Of a DNA stretch of 64,000 nucleotides, positions 34,795-47,397 are shown piece by piece. Positions within the stretch are counted from its first letter, which is position 1. Each line of letters begins with the position of its first letter. Both the position numbers and the translations under genes were made by a program. A model generated the notes under the pieces. The model was not told the origin of the DNA, searched no databases, and was given only the letters and a program-made list of their open reading frames with translations. This stretch comes from Adiantum capillus-veneris (Eukaryota; Streptophyta; Polypodiopsida; Polypodiales; Pteridaceae): contig CM043960.1 in assembly GCA_014529385.2 (NCBI GenBank), forward strand, positions 24,114,396 to 24,178,395, read 5' to 3'.

Positions 34795-37700
34795 TTGCTT
34801 ACTCTAGGGAATCATTGTAAGCATTGACAAGGTTTAGGTTATCCTTTAATTGTATGCCTTGCATCCATCTAGCATCTTCAAAAGGATAATTCTTAAACTT
34901 AAGCGGATAATCTTACTGCCTCTCAATAACTTGTCTTCGTGTCAGAGAATGGACTCGAGCTGTAGTACCTATTCTTGGTCTTCAATCTCCGGTGGGTCTT
35001 CTATGGTTGCTTCTTGGGGTGGCTCTCCTTGGTAAGGCTTTAACAGGCTCACATGGAAAGCATTGTGTATGAGCCAGTGGTTGGGCAACTTGAGGTGATA
35101 AGCCATCTCATTAATTGGCTAAAGAATCTGAAAGGGGCCATATTACCTTTTTGCTAGTTTAGCATAGTACTTTTGATGTCCCGTAGGATTCTTGCCCGTC
35201 GTGTGCCTTAACCGAGCCTTGGGAAATTTAAGCAAGACCCAATCATCTTTTTTAAAGGTCAGGGCTCTTTTGTGCTTGTTAGCGGTAGCCTTTTTCCTTT
35301 GCTGTGAGATGGATATAGCATCTTTAATCTTATGGAAAGATTCTTGTAGGTAACGGCTATATTCATCTGCAGTGAAGATCTTCCCATGTACCTTAAGTAG
35401 CAGGGGACTTTTTGATCTTCCCTCAATTACCTCAAAAGGTTCTTTTCCCGTGGATGTATGTACTGTGTTATTGTAAGCATACTCCACTAAAGGTAAGTAC
35501 TTCTCCCATTGAAAACTTTAATCTACTTCAATGACATAAGCTTTTAGTAGATGAAGAATTGTTACGTTAGCTATCTCACTTTGGCCATCCGTTTGCAGGT
35601 GATAGGCCAAAGAGAAATTTAGCCTTGTACCTAAATTCTCAAAGAGACCCTTCCAAAAATTGCTGGTCATTCTAGGATCTCTATCCAACACTATTGACAT
35701 TGGCAAGCCGTGGTACTTAAATATTTTTGATATAAAGAGGGTTGCCCTTTGATGGGCCTTAATAGTCTTTTTGACAGGTATGAAATACGCTTGTTTGCTA
35801 AACTTGTCTACTATTGTCCATATTCCCGTATTCCCATGGATAGAGTTAGGCAATCCAAAGATAAAATCCATGGATATGCTCTCCCTGGGTGAATTAGGGA
35901 TTGGCAAAGGTTGAAGCAAACCAGGTCACTTCCCTCTATCAAACTTCGTCTTTTGGCAAACCACACATTTTGAACATACTCTTGTATGTTCGCTTTCATG
36001 GTAGGCTAATAGAAGTAAATTTCTATCCCTCTTAGGGTAGCTTGAATCCCTCTATGCCCCGCATATGGAGGAGCATGAGATTCATACATTGCTTTCGCAC
36101 GTAGTGAGTTAGGAACACATAGCCTATTACCATAGAGAAGATAAACATCTTGTAAAGTAAATGGTTCCTCTTTCTTCCCTAGTGTAAGGGTTGACATCAC
36201 ATCTTTAAAATCGGGATCAATAGCATACTCATCTATCATAGAAGATAGATCATTGTGCGGTGCTATGGAAACCACATTCACCCTCGGTCGTCTTGAGAGT
36301 GCATCGGCTACTTGATTATGCTTGCCAGCAATGTGAGCAATATGAAAATGAAATTGTGAAAGGAAATTTGCCCACCTCATTTGTTTGTCCGAGAGCTTGG
36401 TCTGCGTCATGAAGTACTTAAGGCTTTGGTGATCCATTTGCAGAATGAAAGGAGTCCCCAATAAATAGTGCTTCCATGTGTCTAGGGCATGGAGAACTGC
36501 TAACAGTTCCTTTTCATATATGCCTAGAGATTGCTCAACTGGGTTGAGCCTTCAACTTTCATATGCTATGGTGTGCCCTTCTTAGAGCAGCACACCTCCA
36601 AGGCAATCACCACAAGCGTCGCATTGGACCTCAAATGGCTTTGAGAGATTCAGTAGTGTAAGCATAGGTTGAGAGATAAGCTTCTCTTTAAGATTTTCAA
36701 AAGCAATGTTCTCCTTGGTAGACCATGCATACTTAATGTTCTTTTTTGTTAGGTCATGCAATGGTCCTACTATGAGTGAGAATTTTTCTATGAAGCATCT
36801 ATAGTATGCACACATACCTATAAAGCTTCTTAATTCATGCACATTCTTTGGATTAGGCCATGATTTTATTACTTCTAACTTTCATGGATCCATTTGGATG
36901 CCATCTTTAGAGATAGTATGACCTAAATACTAAATCTCTTGTAATAAAAATTCACTTTTATTTTGATTTATGTAAAGCTTATTCTCTCGCATAACTTGAA
37001 AAATTACCTGGAGTCGCTCTTTGTGTTTGTCCATGGAATTGGAGTAGATGATTATATCATCAAAGAACACTCCATTGTAAGTGCGATGAGGCCTAAATAG
37101 CTTCTCCATCATGCGGTTGAATGTAGTTGGTGCATTGGTCAAGCCAAAAGGCATGACAATAAATTCATAGAGACCAAACATAGTGCAAATTGCAGTCCTT
37201 ACAGTGTCTTGATCCACTATCCTTATTTGATGATAGCCACTTTTTAGGTCAATCCTACTGAAGTAGGTCAATTTCTGTAGCTTATCAAATAGGTCTTCTA
37301 CCCGCGGAACGGGAAACCTATTTTTGATAGTGATCCTATTTAGTGCTCTATAGTTGACACACATATGATATGTGCCATCTTTCTTTTGCACTAATAAAAT
37401 TGGTGAACAAAATGGAGATGAACTAGGCCTAACCATTCCTATTTCAACAAATTCACGCACTTGCAACATAATTTCCTCTTGTTGAGCTTGAGAAACTCGA
37501 TAAGGAGGTTTATTAGGTGGTGAGCTTCTTGGAAGAAGCTCAATTGTATGGTCATCATCCCCTCGTTTTGGAGGAAATTCATTAGGGATGTCGTCAACAA
37601 AAACATATTGAAATTTATTAGGAAATTAGATAACCCCCTAATTCTTTTTTATTCCCTTTATTTTTAATTGACAAAACATTAGGTTCATTTTGAGAGTCTT

Positions 37701-38285
37701 TTACAAATATCATGTACACGGAAATAGAGCTCTTTATTGATTTATCAAAAGCTTGCTTATGTACAAGAGGTATAGTGTTACCTGACTTGTTAGCACATAT
37801 GTACATGTCTTTGTCCCTATACTTAAAGTAAATTTTCCTTTGATGTTGGCCACCATGCGATCAAACCATGGTGCCCCTAGGATTAGGTGCTCATGCTTAA
37901 GGGGAGAGATGAAGAAATCCTCTTTGTCCACATAGCTTTGGACATGAAACCTCAATTTCCCAATTAAGGGAATAATTGGGACTTCTTCTCCCTTGAAAGC
38001 ACCATCAGTAGGGTATTTCCCATCTTAAAGGCTTGGATGCCTAGTTTAGTCGCCAACTCCGTGGATATGAAATTGTGAGTAGAGCCATTGTCAAAGAAAA
38101 TGAAAGCATCATGTTCTCTTACCTTTCCCCAAGCATGACATAGATGAGATCCTTTGCGATGAGCATCTCTTCTTGAACTTCAACTATGGAAGCTCTAGGA
38201 GGCTCATTGTGTGTGTTCTTTTGTAGGCAAGCACGATAAGAATTCCCTTGCTTCCCACATTTGAAACAATGGTTATCCTTGTTAT
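34795..38285 (-). pseudogene. pol: G1 pol: zinc knuckle, protease, RT, RNase H, integrase, chromodomain-like tail
   Basis: Fragmented minus-strand frames. Zinc knuckle CFKCGKQGNSYRAC (near 38270; His replaced by Asn); protease DNGSTHNFIS (near 38075); RT 37469-36930 with YHQIRIVDQDT and FFDDIIIYS intact up to TAG at 36930-36932; RNase H about 36842-36460; HHCC-like and core integrase 36460-35518 (RDPRM, HLQTDGQSEI); C-terminal integrase 35487-35143; a degraded chromodomain-like tail to about 34795. At least six breaks, including stops at 36930, within 36850-36900 and near 35490-35517. It would encode replication enzymes if intact. Confidence 0.8.
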
Positions 38286-38289
38286 AACG

Positions 38290-39557
38290 CTCTAGCTCTT
38301 CAGGAGAGAGTCTATTTTTGCCTTTGTAGACTCCCTTCTCCTCATGGGCTTAAGATTTTTCTTAGCCCCTTGTTGGAAGTGGATTTGGGAAGCCACCATA
38401 GTATGGTGTATGACCGCTGAAATAGTGCAAGGCCTTTGGAAGTTGACATACTCCACCATATCTTTAGATAAACTTGCACAAAATTGTTGTTTTTGCTCTC
38501 CAAAGTCTATCTTTTTGTAGGTAGTGTCTTTGAGATGTAAATCCCAAAACTTGTCTACGTATTTCTGAATAGATTCATAGGGAGAGAGCTTCAAGATTTG
38601 ACGTTCAGTGAGTACTTTGTCTTTGGCATCGCTACACTAAAACTACTTTATAATGGAAGCTCTTAAAGCTTTCCATGTTCATGGAGCTTCACCGTGTGCT
38701 CGTAGGCTAGACCACCATTGCCTGGTGGACTTTTGGAGATGCATGGCTACATGATGACATATCTTATGGGACTCCGTGAAGCCCTCATCTCCGAATGCCG
38801 CGTCGAATTGTTGAATAAAGGCCAAGACTTTGTCCGTAGCACCAAAGGTGCCATTGTAGGTAAGAAGAGAGATACTCTTTCCTCCCTCCTTGAACTGTTT
38901 GAGCTTGAAAGACCTCTTCCAAGCGGCATAGGATTTCCTATGGCCTCTCCTTTTGAGTTCTATGGGAGTTGCACCATCACTTCCTTCAGAAGAGGAGGAG
39001 GATGATGAAGATGGAGAAGAGGGTGACCTCTTTATTGACTTTTTCTTCTCATACTTCCTTTATTCCTTCTTTGAATTATGGTGAGAAGGACTATGCGTTG
39101 GTCTTCTCCATTTAGGGGGCGTTGGAGAGCGTTTTGTCCGCCATCTTCGTGGTGCCATCTCCGCCGAGGTGGCGGGAGATTCACTTATTTCTTGTTCTTT
39201 CGGTGAGGGCTCTACCGTTGAGATTTGGTCTCTCCTTTGTGAGGGAGTTGCCCCATCAACTTGTAAGCTTTTGGGCCCTTCGTATGGGTCCTCCTCTTCT
39301 CTCACCGTCGAGAGCCCTCTTTTGAAAATCTCACTAGGAGCTTTCATAGGCACTACATCTTCTAGGTGAGGAGATTGGAGAATCCCATGGATGCATAATT
39401 GTTGTTGCACTTCTCCTTTGAGAGATGGGTTGCCCATGGCTTGTTGAAGCCTAGTAACAAGATAGTTCACAAACATAGGAGCATCATTAGTAGCTTGATC
39501 ATTAGCAAAATCAAAGCCATCAACATTAAATTCACTCTCTCTACTATTGAAAGCCAT
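38290..39557 (-). pseudogene. gag: G1 gag
   Basis: Starts MAFNSRESEFNVDGFDFAND at 39557, runs 165 codons through a basic SR/PR-rich segment, then frames break. The capsid-like part reappears at 38594-38292 (LSPYESIQKYVDKFWDLHL), a gypsy-type Retrotrans_gag motif. G2 and G3 have the same N-terminal sequence, which fixes the start. Confidence 0.75.
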
Positions 39558-39960
39558 TCTAGCTAAGTCTTAGGTGTAAATTTTTACTTGTACTTTGGCA
39601 CTTCAAGCCCTAGTTGCTACTCCTCTTTACTTTCAAAGATAAGCACTCAAGCATCTATACCCGTGGCTCAATATATCATTAATTGCAAGGAATAGAAGAG
39701 AGGGTTTATCATAGCCCAGTCGGCATTGGTTCCTATCAAACTTCTAATAGCTCAATAGTGGTTAATCCATAGGCAAGCCCCTTGGGACTCCATTATTAAG
39801 ACCATAGCTCTCAGCGGTGATATCCCGTTAACTGCACGAAGCAGGCACACCTCAAGGATAATAAATCCCTATTCTACTAACCCTCATGCAATTAATAATA
39901 CCAACCATTTGTAGCAAGCTTTAGGACCTCTCTTCTTGAGCAAGAAAAGAGAAACCGATA

Positions 39961-39973
39961 GCTCTAATACCAA
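39961..39973 (-). promoter_or_regulatory. G1 primer binding site
   Basis: The minus strand reads TTGGTATTAGAGC right after the LTR; one mismatch from the tRNA-iMet-type sites of G3. Confidence 0.7.
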
Positions 39974-41430
39974 TGTAACATTTAATGGTCTAGATAGCTT
40001 GTAGGTGAAATATAACTTTAACATAGTGAGGATTTCATTAAGAGCAAGTTACTAATGAGCATAGAAGAGGCTTGTTTGGAGATAACAACATTAGCATAAC
40101 ACCTAATTAGTTTGGAATAAAAATACTTGAAAGAGGAAGAGAAATAGAATAATTGACAACTATTGAGGACAGGATTTACATGGACCAGTCCCCCCTCCAT
40201 TAGGCATTTGTATTATAGCTTCTCCCATTAAGAGACTTTGTACAATACAATTCTTTGTTCCTTGGTAAAAACTAGTTGGTGCAATGAAGATGGAAGCTTC
40301 ATGCACCAAACTTACACGTGATAACACATAACATCCATTCCCTCATGGTCTCAAACCCAAGACCTCACACACCTTCAAAGATGGTGAGAGCTAGTGGGGT
40401 ATGAGAGTAGATCTAGAGGAAGAAGGAGTATCCTTACGACAAAGAAGTATTTCTCCTCACATAATCACTCATAATAGCTTAGCATAGCTTAGTAATTAGC
40501 ATGGTAGAGGAGATGAACATGCATTGGAGCTTGTCTCTTGGATGGATTTGCATCACAAGTCAAGAGTTTGCTGGTATAGGCCTCCCTTCTCACAAGATTG
40601 GAGTAGATGAAGAGCTTTCCATTAAAGCTTGAGAAGGAAATAGACTTTGTTTACTTCACACATGAGCTTGTGTGAGTGTGTGTGGAATAATGCCTTCACA
40701 AACCAGCCCTCTCTCTCATCTTGGTCGACTCCTATTGCAATTTACTCATGTTGGCTTCCTATTGGCCCTTTAAAAGCTTAGCCAATAGCATTTGAGTAAG
40801 TTTTTTACTCTTGATGGCTTCCTATTGGCCTGTGAAAAGTTTAGCCAATAGAATTTGAGAGGCCCAGTCAAGAGCCTTGTGACATGTGTGCATCCTTTTC
40901 CCCTTTTTGTAAAAGCTTAGATAATTAATTTAATTATTTGAATTCCTATTGGACCTTTTAGTCTTCTGACCAATAGGAATCAAGCAAATTTATGGGATGC
41001 TTAATTCTCATTGGACCTTTTGACTGTCCAATAGTATTTTAGGGAGACTAATTCCTATTTGTTGTTTTTTTAAGCATTTATAAAATAAGAAATTTAGTTT
41101 ACACTAGCTGAGCCCTCATTGGTCCACCTCTATGTCCATCCAATAGGATTCAAGAAAGAATTGGGGGTTTTCCTGCATGTCTGACATGTGTCCTATTTGC
41201 TTTGTGGAAAGGTAAATTGATGTGTGTTTGTGTGAGAGAGAGTGTGATGTCTCTTTCCCAGCTTGCTCACTCTTCTGTCCTTTCCTTGTAGCCACTTTGT
41301 TGACTTTAGCATTCAACACTTTAGTCACTAAGAGTAGTTCCCATGGCCTAGGACTTTTAGAGTAAAAATTTGGAACTTCAGCCTTTGGAAGTCTTTCATG
41401 GAGTTAAACCTAAGGGTCTTTTAAACTCCA
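39974..41430 (-). repeat. G1 5' LTR, outer end missing
   Basis: Matches the 3' LTR until AAACTCCA at 41430. The last ~190 bp, which would include the element's outer terminus, are absent and replaced by unrelated sequence. A deletion or rearrangement removed the end, so no target duplication can be checked. Confidence 0.8.
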
Positions 41431-42500
41431 CTCGCGCGCATTGGAAAAAGCCAAAAATTTGTCAAATTTATCTTTGACACGCCAAAGATAGACAAGGGCT
41501 TTTTGGGGATGAAACTGGAAAATTGAACATACAAGGTGAAGAAATAACTTGCTTAGACCATCCCCATTGATTTTGGTATATTCATTTGGACCACTGAAAA
41601 CCTGTTCGGGACCAAATTTGGTAAAAAAATGCCAATTGTGAGGAAATTAAGGAAAGCAAAGAAATTTTTGGACCAAACATTGAAACCAGAGAAGAGATAG
41701 ACCTCAAACCAAGTGAGAAGTCAATCTATGAAACCAAATCTGCAAAAAATTACAATTTTGGAGAAATTTATCTTTGGTACGCCTAAGATAGATTCCTAAC
41801 TAGAAGGTGATTTTGGAAAAAATTTCAAGTGACATAGATTTATTGGAACAGTATACATCTCTTAAGCAAGTTTAAACAAGTGTGGAGTTGTGCAAGGGCA
41901 AAACACCAAAAAAGTTGGAAAACCTTTACATTGGGACCAAAAGAAATGGAAAAACACTTGTAGATAGTCCAAACTTTGTGAAACTCATTGGAAAAGCTGG
42001 AATCGCATATAGAAACCTAGGACAGTCACATTTGGCAAAAATACCTTGAAATAGAGAAAATTTATGTTTGGCGTGGTAAAGATAAACGTTTCACCAAAAG
42101 GTTAATTTTGTTGGTTTGACACCAAGGTTATCTTTGACAAGCTATGAAGACCCCATCCAACACACTTTTTCCATGGTATATTTTGGAAAGAAACTCAATT
42201 ATGAAATCATCCCGGGAAGGCCATTCATGAGAAAATACAATTGATCCAGGATTCGAGAAATGATTACCTTCACCTAAAACAAGTTGGATCAATCACTCAG
42301 GTGAATTTGAAGGATCATTCTTACAAGGATGTCCTAAGGATACAAATTTAGAAGTTGGATTTGAAATTCTCAACAAAAACTAAACTGTTGTCGTGGATAC
42401 AAAGAGACCGTGGATCTTCTAAATTGGACAGTTTACAATGAAAAAAATGCGTTCTAGATAGTGAAATAAATGATTCGGAATACATACCTGTACCATTTTT
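41431..42500. repeat. Degenerate ~300-bp repeat with a TATCTTTG...CAAAGATA palindrome
   Basis: Similar segments with the interrupted palindrome TATCTTTGACACGCCAAAG-ATA at 41469-41490, 41769-41790 (exactly 300 bp later) and a weaker one at 42063-42084. Flanking bases are also loosely alike (AAAATTTGTCAAATT / ACAATTTTGGAGAAATT). No coding content is recognised. Confidence 0.45.
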
Positions 42501-42537
42501 TGAACATCTATTTCAACCTTTTGAATGGACTCAAATT

Positions 42538-42849
42538 TTGGCCACTATCAATGTCCGTGTTAACAAATCCACACTCACGCACTTTTGTGGCGAGGAAGAC
42601 TATGACATCGTTTTGATTCAAATGGTATTTATTGAAATGATTGAGGAGCAACAAGTCTTCTTTGATCACTATTATGATGCCACGAATGAGTTGGAGGAAG
42701 AAACACTCACAACGGAGGAATCAAACTTTAAAAAGGGACACGTAAGAGCAAAACTTCTACTCATGGAGGTGAAGAAATTGTTTTTGAATTCTCCAACTAG
42801 CATTGCAGACGTCAGCCAAGATATCAAAGAAAACAAAAAAATAACATGA
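42538..42849 (+). CDS. Uncharacterised open frame, doubtful
   Basis: 103 codons from ATG 42538, acidic overall (EEDYD, NELEEETLTTEESN), with no motif I recognise. A further basic frame follows at 42963-43190 (KTKQKVSGPDKTKGKEPP). The two could be remnants of one unknown mobile-element protein, but no upstream or downstream gene structure supports this. Could equally be chance. Confidence 0.15.
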   Translation: MATINVRVNKSTLTHFCGEEDYDIVLIQMVFIEMIEEQQVFFDHYYDATNELEEETLTTEESNFKKGHVRAKLLLMEVKKLFLNSPTSIADVSQDIKENKKIT

Positions 42850-44167
42850 GAAGGAAAATGTCAAAACCAGCAATGGAAACTCAAACTCAATTATTGATGA
42901 AAGTGGATGCATCGGATTGCATCAAGGAAAAAGTGAGGGGATGATATCCAACAAGGAGAAACATGGATCGACGCACGAAAACAAAACAAAAAGTGAGCGG
43001 ACCTGATAAAACTAAAGGAAAAGAACCTCCAATGTCAAAAACAAAGTGCAAAGTGAAATACAAGGAGTTGAAACAAACATTGAAAGAAGTTTGGACCACG
43101 GAGATGGAATCAGAAAACAATAAACTAGGAGCAATCAGTGTTTCATCTCATTGCAAAAAATACACTTGTAAGATCGACGAATCATTGTAGAGCAACCCTT
43201 GCAACAACCAAAAGAATTAGGAAAATCCTATGAGAGACCTAAAAACACAAAAACAAGTGGACTTAGCAGAGGTGAGAGAGTATTCAAAACGAGCACACAT
43301 AGCTATGTACAGATCTGTTGAAGAAGAGGAAGAAATTCTCATCCAAAAGTTAAAGGAGTATAGGATGTTTTTCATGTTCCTACATGGATCTCAAAGGAGT
43401 GGATCATGAAATATGTTAGCATACAATCCTTAGGAGAGATGATGCTAAGCCGAGTAGCTGTGTTAAAAACCTTGCAAAATTTCACAATCCACAAGCTCAT
43501 CCAGTGAGAACCCCCCAAACTTGGTCGACACCTATGAGAGACCATGCCCTCCTTCTTCCGCATGCAGAACATTAGATTAATTTTAAAACTTTTTGTCTCA
43601 TTGGAAAAGCTAGAAAACCCCATCCATTGTTTGCAAAAAGTGGGGTTTAATGTATTTTTGACAAGCTAAAATTGACAAATCCCGTTTATATCTTGAGCAT
43701 GACTTGAATAGGACGGGTAAACTCTTAAAGTTTGTTTAAAAATACTAGTAAATGCTTCAAATGTTAGCTTTACGTATCGGGAGAGTTTTCATTGTGCCAG
43801 TTTTTTATTCGGTTAGAGAAAATGTTTTGGGCAAGCCTTGACCCCATCCTCTCTTTCTATGGGGAATTGTTGATTGCTAAGAATTGTTGAAACTTGTAAG
43901 GTTTTACTTTTTTGTTGCAAGATAGATAGTACCATAGTCCAGGTAGAGTGCAACACATTTGTCTTAGGTGTGAAAAAATCATAATCTCTTAATTTTTAAC
44001 TAAAGATGAGATTCTTATACCTGGTTGGGTTCATGCAAAATTAATTTTTTTTTAATTCATTTAGGATGAGAGAGAGAAAAAGAGAGTGCTTCTCAAAGTA
44101 ATTCAAATGCATTGCAATTTGGGGATTGTTCTACCATGTTAAAAATACTTTTCTTCTTCTTCTTCTT

Positions 44168-44236
<69 letters not shown>
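44168..44236. repeat. (CT)n(CA)n compound microsatellite
   Basis: CT run to about 44199 then CA run to 44236; a shorter version follows at 44339-44371 after a repeated flank (TTAAAAA(T)ACTTTTCTTCTTC), suggesting duplication of the whole block. Confidence 0.9.
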
Positions 44237-44238
<2 letters not shown>

Positions 44239-44239
44239 T

Positions 44240-44340
44240 TGGCAAGTTTTGAGTTCAAGACTCATTACATCAATCTTTGAGGTCTCTTGGATTGTCCCTA
44301 TATGAAGTTAAAAACTTCTCTTCTTCTGCTTCTTCTTCTT
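44240..44340 (+). repeat. Dispersed repeat, paralogue of the copia empty site
   Basis: TTTTGAGTTCAAGACTCATTAC...ATCTTTGAGGTCTCTTGGATTG corresponds in order to 1452-1491 followed directly by 32716-32745, that is, to the copia target without the insertion. The GAGTTCAAGACTC piece resembles a Pol III B box, so a SINE is possible. Confidence 0.4.
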
Positions 44341-45441
44341 CTTCTCTCTCTCTCTCACTCACACACACACACCTTCAAAATTACCGATACTTTCTTGTCA
44401 TGTTAGTCTTTTAAACCAAGAGATTTTTTTGAAGTTTCCTTATCTTAAATCTAGTTTTATCTCTTTAATCTAGTTTTAACAAATAATTGTGCCTCATGCA
44501 TGGTCACATGTGCGCCAATGAATTGTTTGTATATAACTAATGAAATTCATTTTTTACATAGCCCCATTTTCTTATAGTTACATAAGTTATATCTAACTGA
44601 CAAATAATAAGCATGTGATGGACAACCTAGAGGCTGGATGCATCTCCCTTTTGCAATGTGCATCTTTCTTTGTCTATTAATTTCTTCATACATAAACACA
44701 CTAATTTATTCTAGATATATAAAATAAAATACATATACATACACACAGATATGCATATCATTGCATTCAAGGGTAAAAGCATGTTCGCATGACATGGATT
44801 TTGTGCTAGTTAGCATATTCAAATTAGCACATCTAGAAAAACTTGAATGCACGGTAGAATTTTCACAAATAATATGAAAATTTATCAAAGTTTGTACGTT
44901 TAGATTCCTTGCTCTAGGACCCTTCTATTGGTATGTCATGCGAAATAGATCTTAGAGATTTAGCTTGTGTTATTGTACTAGTTAGCATATGTCAAAATTG
45001 TGCTAATTAGCACTTTCTAGGATAGCTTAAATCACCTTCAAAATATTTTTCTAGGGATAAAGGTCAGTTAACAAGCTTGGTGGTTAAGTCCCTAGTCAAG
45101 ATCTCACCTATAGATCATGGTCTTCCTCTTATGATCCAATATTGCAAATACTAGACTGCCTTGCTAGTGATAATCAGAAGTTGATTAAGCTTCGTGGCAA
45201 CATCCCTAGCTAGATCTAACCCATAACTCCTCATCTCACTTTTTATAGATCTAATGTTGTTAGTAACCAACTAATTGATAATGTTGTTATATATGCTTGA
45301 GCTTGACTTTTCTACAATGCAATGGTTATATCAACTCAAACGGACCATCTTTTAGTGGATAGATAAAATGGGAAAGGGGGGGGGGGGGGCGGGTCCAAGA
45401 CAGAGAAAAAGAAGAACATGAAAACTTTTAATGCCATAGTA

Positions 45442-45464
45442 ATATATATATATATATATATATA
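45442..45464. repeat. (AT)n microsatellite flanking G2
   Basis: About 11 AT units directly abutting the G2 3' LTR. An AT run also flanks the other side (53006-53054), so G2 entered a simple repeat. Confidence 0.9.
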
Positions 45465-47043
45465 TGTAACATTTAATGGCCTAAAAACTTGTGTGTAGCG
45501 GAAATTAGGATGAACATAGTGGGCATTTCATTAGAATAGATTCCTAATGAGAATTACAAGAGTGCTTGGGGGAGAGAGAAACAAAAAGCATAACACCAAG
45601 TTAGATAGCATGAACAATACTTTCAAAACAGAGAGAAATTAAGCTATTGACAGCAGTTGAGGACCGGATTTGCATGGAGCCGGTCCCCCCTCCAAAAGGC
45701 TTTGTATTATGGTTTCTCCCATCAAGAGAGACATTGTACAATACAATTCTTTGTGTTCCTTCAAGACTAGCTAGTGAAATGAAGATGAAAGCTTCATGCA
45801 CTAAGAAAAACACTTAGCAAACACAACATCAATTATCCCCGGTCTCAGACCCAAGACCTCACACACCTTCAAAGATGGTAAGAGCTAGCAGGGTATGAGA
45901 GTAGATTGAGAGGAAGAAGGAGTATTCTTACGAGAAAGATGTACATCTCCTCACATAATCACTCATATTAGCATAGCTTAGCTTAGTAATTAGCATGGTA
46001 GAGGAGATGAGCATGCATTGAATCTTGGCTCTTGGTTGGATTTGCATCACAAAGCCAAGAGTTGTTGGTGTAGGCCTCCCTTCTCACAAGCTTGGAGTAG
46101 GTGATAAGCTTTCCATTAAAGCTTGAGAAGGAGAGAGAGTCTTCTTTACTTCACACCTGAGATTGTGTGTGTGATAATGCCTTGCAAAAATCAGCCCCCT
46201 CTCTCTCTTGGGCGACCCCTCTTGCTATTTGCTCATGCTCTACTCTCGTTGGACCTCCCCAGGCCTAGCCAATGGTAATTAAGCAGTATAAGTGATAGCC
46301 TTCTGACATGTGTCCCCCTTTCCCCTTTTGTGAGAGCTTTAGGTAATTTAATAGTTCAACTAAACTCTCATTGGACCCCTTTGCCTCCTGGCCAATAGGA
46401 ATCAGGCATGCCATTGGGCTGCTGAATGCTAATTGGACCCCTTGGGAGACTGCCCAATAGTCTTCTAGAGGACTTATTTCTCATTGGTTATTTTATTAAG
46501 CGTTTTTAAATTAATTAAACTAGATTTACTCTAGCCTAATTCTCATTGGTCCACCTCCAAGGCCATCCAATAGGAGTTGGGTACACCTTGTGGGCATCTG
46601 GCCTAGGGAGCTGACATGTGTCCCTCATTCCCTTTGTGTAAAAGGAGCTTGTGGGTGTGTGTGTGACTTTCTCTCTCATCCCTACAAGCTAGGCTCGCCC
46701 CCTCCTATGTAGGGATTTGAAAAGACTTTTGGGACACACACAAAGTATCCAATTCCCCCCATGGTGGACCTTTGGACACAACCTTTGAATTTTGGAACCT
46801 TAGCATTTTGGAAGTCTTAATGGGTTGAACCTTAGGGTATTTTTAGCCTATTGTTGCACATGGCTCTTTTGCAAATGGCCCCCCCTTTGGATCCCTATTT
46901 TCCCTCCTTTGGATCCCTACTGTGGCCGGTCTGCTAGCTTAATCAATATTCTAGCTTTTTCTCCCCTCGCACTTCCCCATATTAAATGATCAGTTTAACA
47001 TGAGAAAATCATTTAGGAGAATTAGATATTGATTATTATGACA
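45465..47043 (-). repeat. G2 3' LTR
   Basis: 1579 bp, TGTAAC...TGACA in + orientation (TGTCA...TTACA on the element's strand). Confidence 0.9.
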
Positions 47044-47056
47044 TTACCTCTCTCTT
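47044..47056 (-). promoter_or_regulatory. G2 polypurine tract
   Basis: The minus strand reads AAGAGAGAGGTAA immediately before the 3' LTR. Confidence 0.7.
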
Positions 47057-47397
47057 GAAATCATAGTCGTCCTCAACTATGGTGTAAAGAAGATAAAGCA
47101 TATTCATGAGTCCTTTTCTTAGCGGGTAGAGGATCCGTATGTCACCGAACGACATCATTCCACAATGGATGACTAAACATTTGGCACTTGAGAGCCTGAG
47201 GCTGCCGTAAGCACGTCTGCACATTAGTCCTATCAATCTTCCATAGTAGAGTGACAACCTCTACTTGGTGTTTGGGAGACGTCGTCTCCACAAACTTGAT
47301 CTAAGCATGCATACTACTTCATTTTTGTGCACAATAAAGAAAAAGAGAGTCTTATAAGACAAAAAATTTGTTCATTTTTAACATTTTGTACATTTGC

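Larger units (their letters stand above)
32821..41430 (-). mobile_element. Ty3/gypsy chromodomain-type element G1
   Basis: On the minus strand: partial 5' LTR (41430-39974), primer site, gag, protease, RT, RNase H, integrase, chromodomain-like tail, 3' LTR (34443-32821). RT before integrase defines the gypsy order. Many frame breaks make it inactive. Same family as G2 and G3. The short spacer 32721-32820 holds a dispersed repeat copy only. Confidence 0.85.
43191..45441. other. Spacer with simple repeats, no gene seen
   Basis: AT-rich. It contains (CT)n(CA)n blocks, a dispersed repeat copy near 44240-44340 that resembles the uninterrupted copia target, a 14-bp G run (45377-45390) and phrases like GGTGGTTAAGTCCCTAGTCAAGATCT (about 45080) that hint at an old tRNA-derived SINE. 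None is firm. Confidence 0.5.
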
